Origin: Orobanche coerulescens
Taxonomy: Eukaryota; Streptophyta; Magnoliopsida; Lamiales; Orobanchaceae
DNA: 64,000 nucleotides
Assembly: GCA_033398695.1 (NCBI GenBank)
Contig: CM065801.1
Coordinates: forward strand, 48,494,358 to 48,558,357
Reading direction: 5' to 3'
Program-made: the position numbers and the translations under genes
The notes under the pieces: generated by a model
The model's input: the letters and a program-made list of their open reading frames with translations, nothing else
What the model was told of the DNA's origin: nothing
The model's database searches: none
In this document: piece after piece, positions 33,841 through 45,611 of the stretch
Layout of the letters: each line of letters begins with the position of its first letter
Position numbering within the stretch: the first letter of the stretch is position 1

Positions 33841-34936
33841 TGTTGTTACCCAAAATATTATCCGGAGATAGATATTGCTGGAATGGATGAATAGCAAACA
33901 AAGTGCGAGAACACTTTCGTGGGAAAGTAAATAACACAAGATTTGCCGGGGTTGTTAGTCCCGGGCTTGAATGCTCTCGCGAGATGTTATTAATACAAAT
34001 ATTCTGGGGTACAAGTATTAATGTCAGAGAACAATTACAATGAGTGTAAGGACCCTAGTTATCTTAGCTATTGAGCGTGAAGATTGCCGGAAGAACCAGA
34101 TATGACGCTCTGCGGGTTCTTGTAACAACGTTGATGAGCTGTGACGATCGTGAGGAATCGACAGTCTCTCACGGTGTGTATTAGCTGTATGTTTGAGCTC
34201 CTTGCGAGTCTCGTTGAATCTGTACTGCAAGGAGTTCGTGCCTCTGCCGACCGTCTTCTGGATGAGAGGTGCTGAGAGAGAAATCCTGAGGTAGATCCAA
34301 GAGAGGAAATCGGGAGCCTGAAAGAGAGTATGTATTTGAGCGTTTTCTCTGAACTGAGAGGAGAACGAATTGCCAACCTTTTTCCAGTTGCTGGAGGTAT
34401 TCTATTTATAGGACTGTGAGATGCTGGGCGATCGCCTCTGCTGTATTATAATAAGCGGGTGATCGTCTTTTAGCACATGGGCTGGTCTCCTTAAAATCCG
34501 CAGGAGTTGCTGGCAGTCAGCTGTGCGGTCCAATGAGAAGTCTGCACGCGTCTGAGTCGTTGACACGGGTGGTCCCACCTTGTACCTTTCAGCGGGTTTG
34601 TCGGTAGGTGAGAAGGTGGTGACAGGCTGTGGTCAACAATCCATGATATGTGGCGCCTTTCGTGGATCTGCACATGGGCGCTATTTTGAGATCCAGTCTT
34701 CGTGGACTTTGACGGACGAAGGTCTTGCTCGTGGCACAAGACGGTCGTCCTAGGTCGGGCACCAGAGTCGATCGCTAGGTGCCGAAAGGCGATCGCCTTG
34801 GGAGTCGATCGCTAGACACTCGAAGGCAGGCCGCTACCTTTGTTTAGGCAAGTTTGCCGTAGCTCGTTCGCTCGTGGACTCGGTCGCTCGGCACTTATTC
34901 CGATCGCCGTCGAGGCGTATTAATCGCCGCACAACA
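33841..34936 (-). repeat. T1 5' LTR
   Basis: 1096 bp, nearly identical to the 3' LTR at 26408-27502. Its minus-strand TATA box (CCTATAAATAG) is at about 34400-34412, so transcription of T1 would start here and run left. CGATCG palindromes recur upstream of it. Confidence 0.9.
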
Positions 34937-35429
34937 GAGACATCTTCGACGGAATGGAAAATAGACGACGATTAGGAATGACTCGGAGTGACCACGTCTG
35001 CTCCTAAACGAGAGATTAACACAATTCAGTCCTAAACGATGGCAATAACCGAACGGAATATGCCCACAACCCCGATTACAAACAATATCAATATTCGTAC
35101 GATCTATGGATTAAACACGACGTAATCGGATTGGGAATCACCCAATAACAATAATCGATAAGAAATATTACAACATAAACGAACAATTCGAGTTTAACAT
35201 GACAAATCCCGAAAACCCCACAAAATTGACAAAGTTAGGGTTCTAAGCCGATTACCTTGAATTCGGATGGAGGAAGATGATTACGTTGATGGTAATATGC
35301 TCCTACGATCTCACGGTGATGGAGGATGATGAATATACAGATTGAAAGAGGTTGAAATCGCCTATGGAAGGATCCCTTGCATCGCTCGTCGAAAATAGAG
35401 AGAATGTGAAATGAGGTGTTTAGACCTCT

Positions 35430-35533
35430 GCCCACTGTTTTAAAACAACGGGCTATTACGGCCGTAACATGGGTTATTTACGACTGTAACATGGCCAACA
35501 TACGGCCGTAACTTCTGGGTGTTACAACCGTAA
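35430..35533 (-). promoter_or_regulatory. G1 left LTR palindrome array (decayed)
   Basis: A 24-bp palindrome centred on TTTTAAAA (35430-35453, two changes from perfect) is followed by four 12-bp sites at 35456, 35478, 35500 and 35522, exactly 22 bp apart. The changes relative to the right LTR are C-to-T or G-to-A, as expected from deamination of methylated cytosine. Confidence 0.75.
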
Positions 35534-36092
35534 CACCCTTCTGGACATCAGTTTGTGAAGCTGCTGTCCGAACCGTCCCGAACGACCCTAAAACCCGAAC
35601 CTGCTATCAATCCGAATATAAGGTCACGAAGTATTCCCGACGACGAACCTAAGCACTAAAAGAAAACTTAATTCCGAATACCCGAAGGTTCAGAATTCGA
35701 CAACGGAAATAATTCCCCTCAACTTTAGGAAATTACAAAACGGCTCGAAAAGCTCCAAAATGACGATACGACGTCGTATCATCCTTCCGAAACTCACAAC
35801 ACAAATTATTCAACCATACGGACTTGTGGGAATAAAGAAACAACACAAACGAATGATTTTTACGAGAATCGAACGTACATACGACAAGATCATAACATGA
35901 GGCAAAATCACGTAAAAACACATCCGAAACGCGACCAAATGGAAAATCACCAAGAACAAAATAGATTCAGAACGTCGAAACGGTTACAAGCGAGTCATTA
36001 AAATAGACATGCACGCAAAAATAGAAATTGCTAAAAACGGAAAGTACGGATATTACATTCTCCCCCTCTAAAAAGAAGTTTCGTCCTGAAAC

Positions 36093-37640
36093 TTAAGAAG
36101 TAAAAAGTTCTGGATATTTAGCGCGCATGCTATCTTCGGTTTCCCAAGTCGCCTCCTCAACTCCATGCCTCGACCACTGAACCTTAACCAACGGAATGGT
36201 CTTATTTCGGAGTTGCTTGACACGATGCTCAAGGATCTTCACTGGCCTTTCTTCAAACGTGAAATCTTCCGCTACTTCCATATCCCCATAATCGATGATT
36301 TGACTCGGGTCCGTAACGTACTTTCTCAACTAAGAAATATGAAACACACTGTGAACGTGACTAAGGGCTGGAGGTAACGCCAACCGATAAGCCAACTCAC
36401 CGACTCTGTCTAGAATATCAAACGGCCCAATATATATCGGGATGAGCTTCCCCTTCTTCCCGAAACGGTAAACCCCTCTCGTCGGCGATAGTTTGAGTAA
36501 AACATGATCCCCTACTTCAAACTCCAAAGGTCGACGACGAACATCAGCATAAGATTTTTGTCGATTTTGAGCAGTCAACAGTCTGTCTCGAATGATAGAG
36601 ATCTTCTCTCTAGTTTCCATCAACATGTCTGGATCTGTTCGCACCAGTTCCGAGGCCTCATCCCAACAAAGTGGAGACCTAAACCGTCTACCATATAATG
36701 CTTCATAAGGTGCCATTTTGATCGATGCGTGGCAACTATTATTGTAAGTAAACTCGATCAACGGCAGATGAAACTCCCACTCACTACTCCAGTCTAAGGC
36801 ACAAGCTCGCAGCATATCCTCCAACGTCTGAATCGTCCGCTCCGTCTGACCGTCCGACTGCGGATGGAAAGATGTACTTAATCTCAATTTGGTACCCAAA
36901 GCCTGATGGACCGACTGCCAAAAATGTAAGATGAAACGATCATCCCGATCAGATACGATAGTCTTAGGCGTACCGTGTAGCCATACTATCTCTGCTATGA
37001 ATACCCGAGCCAACCTCTCCGGTCCCCAAGTATCCTTAATACTAAGAAAATGTGCCGATTTCGTCAATCGGTTGATAATCACCCAAATCATATTCATTCC
37101 GGTCTTCATCCTCTGCATCCCGGTGATGAAATCCATGGATCCCACTTCCACTCGGGAATAGGAAGCGGCTTCAACAGCCCGACTGGCCTTTGATGCTCAA
37201 TCTTGACTTGTTGGCATGTCAAATACCATGCTACAAACTCCGTAACATCCTTTTTCATATTATTCCACCAGAAATTCTTTTTAAGGTCTTTATACATCTT
37301 ACTCGTTCCGGGGTTGATAGAGTAAGTAGTAGCATGAGCTTCTCGAAGTATTTTCTGTCTCAAGTCTAAATCATTCGGAACGCAGAGTCTCCCTTGAAAC
37401 CTCAAACTGCCGTAATCATGAACCATAAAACCGGGGGCTTTCCCTTTTTCTGTATCCGCCTTCAGCTGACTGATCATCGGGTCATTACTCTGCCCCCCTT
37501 TGATATCATAAACCAAAGACAAATTAATCTCGAGGGAACGTAACTGACCCTGCACTTGCTGAATCCATACTTCGATTCCCTGTTCAATAAGCTCCTGTCG
37601 AATCCTCGCTTGTGGTGTGAGAACCTCAAGCATCTGGAGT
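36093..37640 (-). pseudogene. G1 integrase with chromodomain
   Basis: Reading left, the zinc region ([18 protein letters not shown]) has lost one His and one Cys of the HHCC set. The DDE core follows (MDFITG, SDRDDRF, DGQTERTIQTLEDMLRAC), then a GPFDIL-type linker. At 36093-36329 lies a chromodomain-like end (PVKILEHRVKQLRNKTIPLVKV, GVEEATWETED), diagnostic of Tekay/Del chromoviruses, which direct insertion to heterochromatin. Frames shift near 37110-37150 and 36330. It is inactive as written. Confidence 0.9.
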
Positions 37641-38960
37641 GATACCGGTTTCCGACTCAACGCGTCAGCCACAACATTGACTTTTCCCGGATGATAAAGG
37701 ATTTCCAAATCATCATCCTTTATTAGTTCTAACCAACGACGCTGTCTCATGTTCAGTTCTTTATGGCTAAAGATGTATTTCAAGCTCTTATGATCGGTAT
37801 AAATCCGGCACGGAGAACCGTATAGATAGTGGCGCTAGATCTTCAGTGCAAACACCACTGCAGCCAACTCCAGATTGTGAGTAGGGTAATTCATTTCGTA
37901 CAGTTTCAACTGCCGCGATGCAAAAGCTATAGTCCTATCGTTCTGCATGAGAACACACCTGAGTCCCTGGCCTGAAGCATCACTGTAAACCGAAAACCTA
38001 CCGTTCCCTTGAGGCAAAGCTAACACCGGTGCCGTAGTCAAACGCCTTTTCAGTTCCTCTAAACTCTATTGCCTCTCGTCATTCCATTCGAACTTCTCAG
38101 ACTTTTGGAGCAACTGAGTAAGCGGTTGAGCAAGTTTAGAGAACCCCTCGACGAACCATCTATAACACCCAGCAAGTCCCAAAAAGCTACGAACCTCCTT
38201 CACGTTCTTAGGCGGTGCCCAACCTAACACTGCCTCGATTTTCTGGGGATCTACACGAACCCCTTCAACTGAAACCACATGTCCTAGAAACATAACCTCC
38301 TTCAGCCAAAACTCACACTTCGAGAATTTCGCATAGAGACACTGAGCTCTCAAAATCTCCAACACTAGTCGCAAATGTTGAGTGTGTTCCTCGTCATCAC
38401 AAGAGTAGACTAGGACATCGTCTATAAAAACGACTACGCACTTATCAAGATGCTCGATAAATATCTTATTCATTAGCTGCATAAATACTGATGGCGCATC
38501 GGTTAGCCCGAACGGCATAACCACAAACTCGTAATGCCCGTATCTCGTACGAAAAGCAGTCTTAGGGATATCGGACTCCCTCACTCAAAGCTGGTAGTAC
38601 CCATATCTCAATCGATTTTCGAAAACACCATAGCTCCCTGTAACTGGTCGAACAAATCATCGATACGAGGCAAAGGATATTTATTTTTAATGGTCACCTT
38701 GTTCAGTTCCCGATTATCGATACATAAATGCAGTGAACCGTCTTTCTTCCTCACAAACAAGACAGGCGCACCCCAAGGCGAGGCGCTAGGTCTGATATAT
38801 CCCTTCTCTAACAACTCCCCTAACCTGACTCTTCAGTTCCTGCATTTCAGAAGGTGCCATACGGTACGGTGTCTTAGAGATCGGGGCTGCACTCAGTTCT
38901 AAATCAATTGTGAACTCGATCTCCCGCTCCGGTGGTAGTCCTGGCAAGTCATCCGGAAAA
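37640..38960 (-). pseudogene. G1 reverse transcriptase and RNase H
   Basis: RT motifs are [36 protein letters not shown] and the catalytic FIDDVLVYS, with [17 protein letters not shown] downstream. RNase H shows [33 protein letters not shown] and [12 protein letters not shown]. Stops at 38585-38587 (TGA), 38066-38068 (TAG) and 37835-37837 (TAG) sit where the family has Arg, Gln and Trp codons, consistent with C-to-T change in CG or CHG context. Confidence 0.92.
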
Positions 38961-39481
38961 ACATCTGGAAACTCGTTTACCACTAGAATCGAAGAAAATT
39001 CAACCTTATCGTTCTCTACTCTTGTAGCGTAACACCAATATCCCATACAACCATCCCTAATGAGTTTCGCCGCCTTCATAGCACTGATTAATAGTTTCTG
39101 ACCCTTCCTCCAGTGTCCCAAAAATGAGTGCTCGGTACCATCCTCGGCCAACATCGATATACTTTTCGTGCAATAATTCATTATTGCGACATGTATATCA
39201 AGCCAGTCATCCCCGAGGATCAAATCCTCATCGACGATATCAACAACTATTAAGTTCTAAAGCCACATTCTATCCGTGATCATCACTGGGTAATCTCTAA
39301 CCTCTCTATCCCCCATAATTCTATCCCCACTAGGCAATTTAACCACAAACGATTCGCAAGCAGACAAACATACAATATTCAATCGACACACACAATCCAA
39401 AGAGATGAATGAATGAGAAGCACTATAATAGAAAAGCACTCTAACTGGATGAGAGAGGACATGAACAATACCTGTAGCCAC
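38960..39481 (-). pseudogene. G1 protease
   Basis: The expected aspartic protease active site reads LFYYSASHSFIS; the catalytic Asp of the DSGASHSFI form is gone. The downstream MILGDDWL motif (family form MDWL) is present at about 39220. The protease would release gag and pol products, but this copy cannot be active. Confidence 0.85.
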
Positions 39482-39604
39482 AGTAGCCTATGGATCGTCC
39501 ACTCTCCTCATCTCATAAACACGTGGCTGAACTGAACCAGCACTGGAGGCTCCCCCTCTAACGGACTGACCCCGTCCTCGTCCCCGACTAAAACCTTGAG
39601 ATGG

Positions 39605-41372
39605 CTAATCGGCTGATGACTTCTGATTGACACTTGGTTCTCCAGGCGTAGGAATAGATGTCGGAACTCTAAGAGTCTTCTCTCCCTTGGTACAATACGC
39701 AGCTCTGTGGCCCGTCTGGCCGCAACTATAGCACTTCAGGTGAGTCAAGTCACAATCACGACTGATATAGCCCTGCTGGTCACAATTAAAACATGTCACA
39801 CTCCGACTGGATACACTAGTAGGACTAGTTCTGAAATTTCAGTTGCCTCCAGATGCACTGTGAGACTTCCCAGATGGGTAGTTCGCCGACTGACACTTCT
39901 GCTGGTTGTTGTTCTTGCTACCTGAAAAATTCCTTGAGGTCTTCTGCTTCTTTCCCTCACTAGCTGTCTCTGTAGCCGCGAAGGACATATCATAGGCCAA
40001 AGCTTTGCCCTGATACTCCTTCAGTGTAGTACAAGCAAACCCAGCCATGTAGTGTCGAATTCTGGGTTTCATCCGTATATCAAAATGTCGGATCTTATCT
40101 CTCCTTTCCCTCACTTGCCCCTTGACATGATTAAGTTGTTGGTTATACTCGATGATCGCCTGAGATACTGGGATGTCCTGGGGTTTATCCTTATAAAAGG
40201 CTCGGATTCTGGCCTCCTGAACGGGCCACGGGCAATACTCGGCCTCCATTAGTTCTTTAAACTCGTCCCATAAAACCTCACGGTCCTGAGGCGGAACCGC
40301 CTGCCACCAGCTAGCAGCGTCCCTCGTCAAAAAGTACTGCGCAATCGCCACCTTCCGTGCCTCCGGACAATTTACCGCCACAAACACTTTGTTCATCTCG
40401 TTGATCCAATCTTCCCAGCCTATCGGATCCGTAGCACCAATGAACTGAGGAGGGCATACGGATCACATCCTGTAGCCATCTCTCTGCCCCAGCATTCTCC
40501 ACAGGAGGTGGATTATTGAACTGAACTGCTTGGGTCAGGAGTGCCATTTGTTAGCCACTTGCTGTAGTATAGTGGCCACACCAACACCCGTATTATTCCC
40601 TGCAGAAACTCCTAGACTGGCCGTCTGGTCCTGCTGACTAGTTACCATACGACACGAAAACACGACACGAAAACGACACGAAAATTTAGTGTTTGGGTTT
40701 GCAATTTGAGTACACGACACGAAAATACACGAACACGAAAGTACACGACCGAGATTTAGTGTCGGGTTTGTGTTTACCCTTCGGGTACACGACACGACAC
40801 GAGGTACACGAAATAAATAAATAAATAAATATATATATATATATATAATATTTTTTATTTAATTTAAAAAAATATATATTTTATGAATTTTGTTTATACT
40901 AAACTTTAAAATCTAAAAATATAATGTGAACTTTCATAAATTTCGTATAAGCATTCTTGTTTTCGTTGACATTCGTTTCATTTCGTCTACTAAAACCTAT
41001 AAAAATAATATTATAATTATTATTTTTCATAATATTTTAATATTTATTTTATATTATGTGCCTGACACGAAAACACGATACGAAACGACACGAATTTGCA
41101 CGGTACACGACACGACATGATACGAATTCATTTAGTATCGTGTATGGGTTTGGACTTTTGGTACACGAAATACGGAAGTACACGACACGAAAATATACGA
41201 CACGAACGAATTGCCAAGTCTACTGCTGACCATCGGTGCTAGGGTGAACTAAATTCGAAAAAGTAGGAGTAGTCGATCCAGCATCCGAACCGAGAGGCAT
41301 GGCCACCCCACCGGCTGCGCCACGTCCTCGACCGCTTCCGCGACCGCGTCTGCGTCCTCTACCAGCTGACAT
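39605..41372 (-). pseudogene. G1 gag, split by MITE 3
   Basis: The start ATG is at 41372, followed by an Arg/Gly-rich leader (RGRRRGRGSGRGRG) typical of Tekay gag. The frame is interrupted by MITE 3 at 40639-41222 and resumes (QTASLGVSAGNN). The retrotrans_gag domain lies at about 39839-40460 (AIAQYFLTRDAASWWQAV, AEYCPWPVQEARIRAF). Two CCHC knuckles lie at 39690-39799; the first is damaged (GYISRDC where GH is expected), the second is intact (CYSCGQTGHRAAYC). Confidence 0.88.
40639..41222. mobile_element. hAT-type MITE 3, inside G1 gag
   Basis: 584 bp, starting TAG and ending CTA, flanked by an exact 8-bp duplication CTGCTGAC at 40631-40638 and 41223-41230. Both ends are packed with CACGACACGAAAA-like repeats in opposite orientation, and the core is AT-rich. 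It has no coding capacity. It lies in gag sequence, so it entered after G1. Confidence 0.92.
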
Positions 41373-41598
41373 TCTAAGGAATAGAAAAAAAGGAAAACAT
41401 AAGTACAGTTCAGAAGATAACCGTCATGGTGACCGGTTCCCCATATTATGAAATCGAAAGACAAGACAGTAAAGACAATAAAAGGTAAGAGATCTTACGA
41501 GTACCGGTCGTACTGAGATGATGGCAGCGCGATGATACTGTGTTTACAATAACGTGACTAGAACCAAAAGACCAACAACCTAGGTATCCATAAACCTA

Positions 41599-41611
41599 GG
41601 CTCTGATACCA
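41599..41611 (-). other. G1 primer-binding site
   Basis: The minus strand reads TGGTATCAGAGCC, complementary to the 3' end of initiator Met-tRNA, the usual primer for chromoviruses. It sits 5 bp from the LTR end at 41617. Confidence 0.9.
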
Positions 41612-41616
41612 TGTTC

Positions 41617-43535
41617 TGTAACACCCCCAAGATATTCAGGGCATGTCCCAGTGCCGTGAATCCCATCTGGAACTCACGAGGCTAATTTTGTACTCCATCC
41701 ATAACAGAACACATCAAAACCAACCATCATTTATCGGATTAACTGATGGAATTCTCACGACAATATTTAAACCACCAAAAATAAAGAAAAACGACAATTT
41801 AATGAAACCGACAACAGAGAAGCATCTCTCCTATAGTACTCGAGTACCATCTAACAATTTGTGACAATTTGAAAATGAAATCCCAATAATAAAACTCAAA
41901 ACAAATAAACACGACGACCAGTTCACAGTATCATGTCTGGCCTTCATCCTCGTACTGCCCCGGCACTCTTTCGATCGCATTCTTCGCACCTGAAATACAT
42001 GAAAAGTACTTCCCCCAAATGGGGTTAGCCGTGGAAAAGCTAGTACAAGTAACGCAAACGAATTCTTACATCTTATAATATCAAAGCACATGCATCAATA
42101 ATTTTCGAAAACAAGCTAGATAATGATTTTCGGAAATGCAAAATCCACAATGTATCACAAAACACAGTTCTCCCGATTAACCATGGATCCGACCTTGCGC
42201 GAATCCCTCCGAGGCCCCGATAGACCCTCCCGGAGTGGTTAACCCAACAGTTCGTGAACCCAATCATGCGTGGATTCCTCCGAGGCCCCGTCGGACCCTC
42301 CCGGAGTGAACATAAACACTCTAACACTCAAACATATTACTTTGCACATTTAAGATAGTAAGTTCGTAAGAGTTACTTGCCTTTGAGACATTTTCGACGA
42401 AATGGAAAATAGATGATGACTAGGAATGACTCGGAGTGACCACGTCCGCTCCTAAACGAGAGATTAACACAATTAAATCCTAAACGAAGACAATAACCGA
42501 ACGGAATACGCCAACAATCCCGATTACAAACTATATCAATATTCGTACGATCGATACGGGTGAGGGTTTTCACAAAACCTCCCCGAATCAACAATCTACG
42601 GATTAAACACGACGGAATCGGATTGGGAATCACCCAATAACAATAATCGATAAGAAATATTACAACATAAACGAACAATTCGAGTTTAACATGACAAATC
42701 CCGAAAAAACCCCAAAATTGACAAAGTTAGGGTTCTAAGCCGATTACCTTGAATTCGGATGGAGGAAGATGATTACGTTGATGATAATATGCTCCTACGA
42801 TCTCACGGTTATGGAGGATGATGAATATACGGATTGAAAGAGGTTGAAATCGCCTACGGAAGGAACCCTCGCGTCGCTCGTCGAAAATAGAGAGAAGGTG
42901 AAATGAGGTGTTTAGACCTCTGCCCGCTGTTTTAAAACAGCGGGCTATTACGGTCGTAACATGGGTTATTTACGGCCGTAACATGGCCAACTTACGGCCG
43001 TAACTTCTGGGTATTACGGCCGTAACACCCTTCTGGACAGCAGTTTGTGAAGCTGCTGTCCGAACCGTCCCGAACGACCCTGAAACCCGTACCTGCTATT
43101 AATCCGAATATAAGGTCACGAAGTATTCCCAACGACGAACCTAAGCGCTAAAAGAAAACACAATTCCGACTACCAGAAGGTTCGGAGTTCGACAACAGAA
43201 GTAATTCCCCTCAACTTTAGGAAATTACAAAACGGCTCAAAACACTCCAAAATGACGATACGACGTCGGATCATCAATCCGAAACTTACAACACAAATTA
43301 TTCAACCATATGGACTTGTGGGAACAAAGAAACAACACAAACGAGAATCGAACGTACATACGACAAGATCATAACATAAGGCAAAATCACGTAAAAACAC
43401 ACCCTATACGCGACCAAATGGTAAACACCAAGAACAAAATAGATTTAAAACGTCGAAACGGTTACAAGTGAGTCGTTAAAATAGACATGCGCCCAAAAAT
43501 AGAAATTACTAAAAATGGAAAGTACGGATATTACA
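41617..43535 (-). repeat. G1 5' LTR (right)
   Basis: 1919 bp, uninterrupted. It begins TGTAACACCCCC on the plus strand and ends GGATATTACA. It contains a perfect 24-bp palindrome at 42922-42945 and four 12-bp palindromes at 42948-43025. Confidence 0.92.
42922..43025 (-). promoter_or_regulatory. G1 right LTR palindrome array
   Basis: A perfect 24-bp palindrome centred on TTTTAAAA (42922-42945) is followed by TTACGGTCGTAA at 42948 and TTACGGCCGTAA at 42970, 42992 and 43014. Every step is exactly 22 bp, about two helical turns. In element orientation the four sites lie upstream of the TTTTAAAA palindrome, which could act as a promoter core. The function is inferred only from arrangement. Confidence 0.8.
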
Positions 43536-43736
43536 GAGTCTCCATTCAACGTGATTGGACCATGAACATTTGAATAATCTTATTATTCGTGAATAACTAT
43601 TATTCAATTATTATAATATTAAAACATGCACACATTATAATAATCAACGAAAAATAAATGACCTCAAATAACTTTATTTAAATTTGACAATTACAAATCT
43701 AGGCACATCGAATGTCCTAGGGCACTATTCCTAACA

Positions 43737-44440
43737 CGATGACAAGGTAAATATTATGAATAAATAGTATAAATATCAAAAGATTTACAAAAGTACAATT
43801 ATAAATTTAAAATTTATAAACCCCATGAAACTTGTTCAGAATTTCTATACATGTGCCACTTCTAGATTCGAATAAAATATGATTTTACTATATGTTCCCC
43901 TCCCAAACTCATAGTATATATGTTAATTGCCTAAATTCATTTAAAAATATAAAAAACATAAATATCAAATATAAGTTGTTACAATAATTGATTATCCGTC
44001 TTAATAAACACTCGAACATCGCGAAGTACACATTATGAGTGAATAGTACAAATGACAAGATGATTAATAATTCCTTTTTTATTATAAATTTCGAACTCAT
44101 ACAATTCTTAAACTCTTTTCAAAATTTATATACATATGCTCGTTACAAATTCGAGTAAAAAATAATTTTACTACTCGTTTTCTTCTCAAGCCATATAGTA
44201 ATATTCAATAACTATTCGAAACCGTTTCAATTTATAAAATATCTAAATAATCAAATTTATAATGTACAATAATTGGTTATCTGTTATCCATTTTTATAAA
44301 AAGTCCCAACATTACAAAGTAAATATAATAATAAATAATATAAATGAAGAAATATTAAAATAATTTCAAGTATAAATTTAACATTTATACAATCTACGAA
44401 ATTGATTTAAAAATTTATCTATCAATACCCCTCCCAAATT
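43737..44440. repeat. AT-rich ~285-bp tandem repeat, right part
   Basis: About two and a half diverged units. Landmarks CCCCTCCCAAACTC and TAATTGATTATCC (about 43985) recur as TAATTGGTTATCT (about 44270). It continues the array interrupted at 23217. Confidence 0.6.
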
Positions 44441-44639
44441 CTTTTAAAATTCTTCGCAGGCTTTAATGTTATGTTCATTTTTAGATTATAATTATCACTT
44501 ATCTTAGATTTTTATTAAATTATTTTGTCATATGTATTTTTTTATTTTCAAAATTAGTACAATAGTAAAAATACTATAATTAAATAAGTCTGGAAAATAA
44601 ATTATTTATTTTGGCCAAAAATTATGATTTATACAACGT

Positions 44640-45560
44640 TAGATTTAATTGTGATATATTTTTTTTTGGTGTAATTTTTTTCATGTGTTGTTAAATTAGA
44701 TAAATAGTATATTAAAATATTGAATCTGTAAAATATTTTCTTCTTTATTTCGCTATGTCTAAATTAAAATTTCATAGTAAGAAGTAAATACACGATGTAA
44801 GTTTAATTATACAATATTCTATGTACTAAAAAAAAGCCAAATTTTCTCAAATTGTTAGACGTCAATAAATTGGTCATTCATTAAAAAAAATTGGCCAACT
44901 TAATAATTGACCAAATTTTCCGTAAAAATAAAACTATTTACATAGTCAACTCAATAATTGGCTAACTTAAATTGGTCGTGCAAAATAATTATACAATTGC
45001 AAAATACACATTGATTTTAAGAATTTATCTAGTTCTCCAACTGGTGGAATCTCATTCAAAACCAATATATGATAGAAGATTTTAGATAAATAAGAATCAA
45101 ACAATCAAGAAATACCACGTAGGGGAAATAATTCATGCAATAATCTGGATACCTAAATATTATTTTTTAAAATATGGTTAACGGTTAATCCAGTTATTTT
45201 AATAAACTTATTAATTATTTTTAATTTTGTTTATTTTTGTCACGTGTTGTTAATTAAATACGTACTGCATGTATAATAATTGAATCTGTAATTTTTTCTT
45301 TATTTTGCTATGTCTAAATTAAAATTTTACCATGAGCATTAAATGTGATGTAAGTTTAATTATATAATCTTGTGTACTAATAAAATGTCAAATCCGTTTA
45401 AATTATTAGATGCCGGTAAATTGGCCAAATTAAAATTCCCAACAAAAAAAAAAGATTTGATTTGTCCAACTTAATAATTGATCGAATTATATTTTTTAAT
45501 AAAGATAGAATTTTTTATTTGGCCAACTCAAAAATTGGCCAAATTACAACTTTTAGATGA
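44640..45560. repeat. Pair of diverged ~300-bp direct repeats
   Basis: Segments at about 44650-44960 and 45210-45560 share a long series of landmarks: GTGTTGTTAA, TGAATCTGTAA, GCTATGTCTAAATTAAAATTT, GATGTAAGTTTAATTATA and AATTGGCCAA. About 250 bp lies between them. They could be the LTRs of a small TRIM-like element or a simple duplication. No coding sequence was found. Confidence 0.55.
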
Positions 45561-45611
45561 TGACTCATAATTTACAGTTGGAAATCATGCAAATATAAGT
45601 AAACTGTAAAA

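Larger units (their letters stand above)
26408..34936 (-). mobile_element. T1: pol-less LTR element with an antisense gene
   Basis: 8.5 kb, bounded by LTRs of about 1095 bp (26408-27502 and 33841-34936) that begin TGTTG and end CAACA. A perfect 5-bp target duplication GAGAC (26403-26407, 34937-34941) lies inside the G1 left LTR. In minus orientation the order is 5' LTR, primer site, gag, a GC-rich tandem-repeat region, purine tract, 3' LTR. No RT, RNase H or integrase is present. Between the repeats and the 3' LTR lies a plus-strand, intron-containing gene. The layout matches nonautonomous Tat-lineage gypsy elements, in which extra ORFs have been described. The two LTRs are nearly identical, so this insertion is younger than G1. 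Confidence 0.92.
25151..36057 (-). repeat. G1 3' LTR (left), interrupted by MITE 2 and T1
   Basis: The LTR portions are 25151-25156, 25643-26407 and 34942-36057, about 1.89 kb in total once the insertions are removed. The right LTR is 1.92 kb; a deletion of about 44 bp near 35110 explains most of the difference. Four TTACGGCCGTAA-like palindromes lie at 35456, 35478, 35500 and 35522, two or three of them changed by C-to-T or G-to-A. Confidence 0.9.
25151..43535 (-). mobile_element. G1: Tekay-type Ty3/gypsy chromovirus with nested insertions
   Basis: LTRs start TGTAATATCC and end GGTGTTACA on the minus strand. Target flanks are GAGTA (25146-25150) and GAGTC (43536-43540), 4/5 matching. The internal region (36058-41616) has gag, protease, RT, RNase H, integrase and a C-terminal chromodomain in the gypsy order. 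The primer site TGGTATCAGAGCC lies at about 41599-41611 and the purine tract (AGAGGGGGAGAA) at 36058-36071. The left LTR is interrupted by MITE 2 and the 8.5-kb T1 element, and gag by MITE 3. Pol carries several stops, and LTR divergence is visible, so this is an old element. Confidence 0.92.
23217..43736 (-). mobile_element. LTR-like non-coding element, interrupted (possible solo LTR)
   Basis: Three segments read as one sequence once later insertions are removed: 23217-24581, 25124-25150 and 43541-43736, about 1.6 kb in all. On the minus strand it starts TGTTAGGAATAGTGCC (at 43736), a typical LTR start. No coding sequence is present. It sits inside the 285-bp tandem repeat, whose units continue on both sides. 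Target duplications could not be identified (left edge approximate). It may be a solo LTR or a large-retrotransposon derivative. Confidence 0.55.

Noticed and set aside
40800..41040. AT-rich core of MITE 3 as a replication origin or matrix attachment site
   Set aside because: Only base composition supports this; the element structure explains it.
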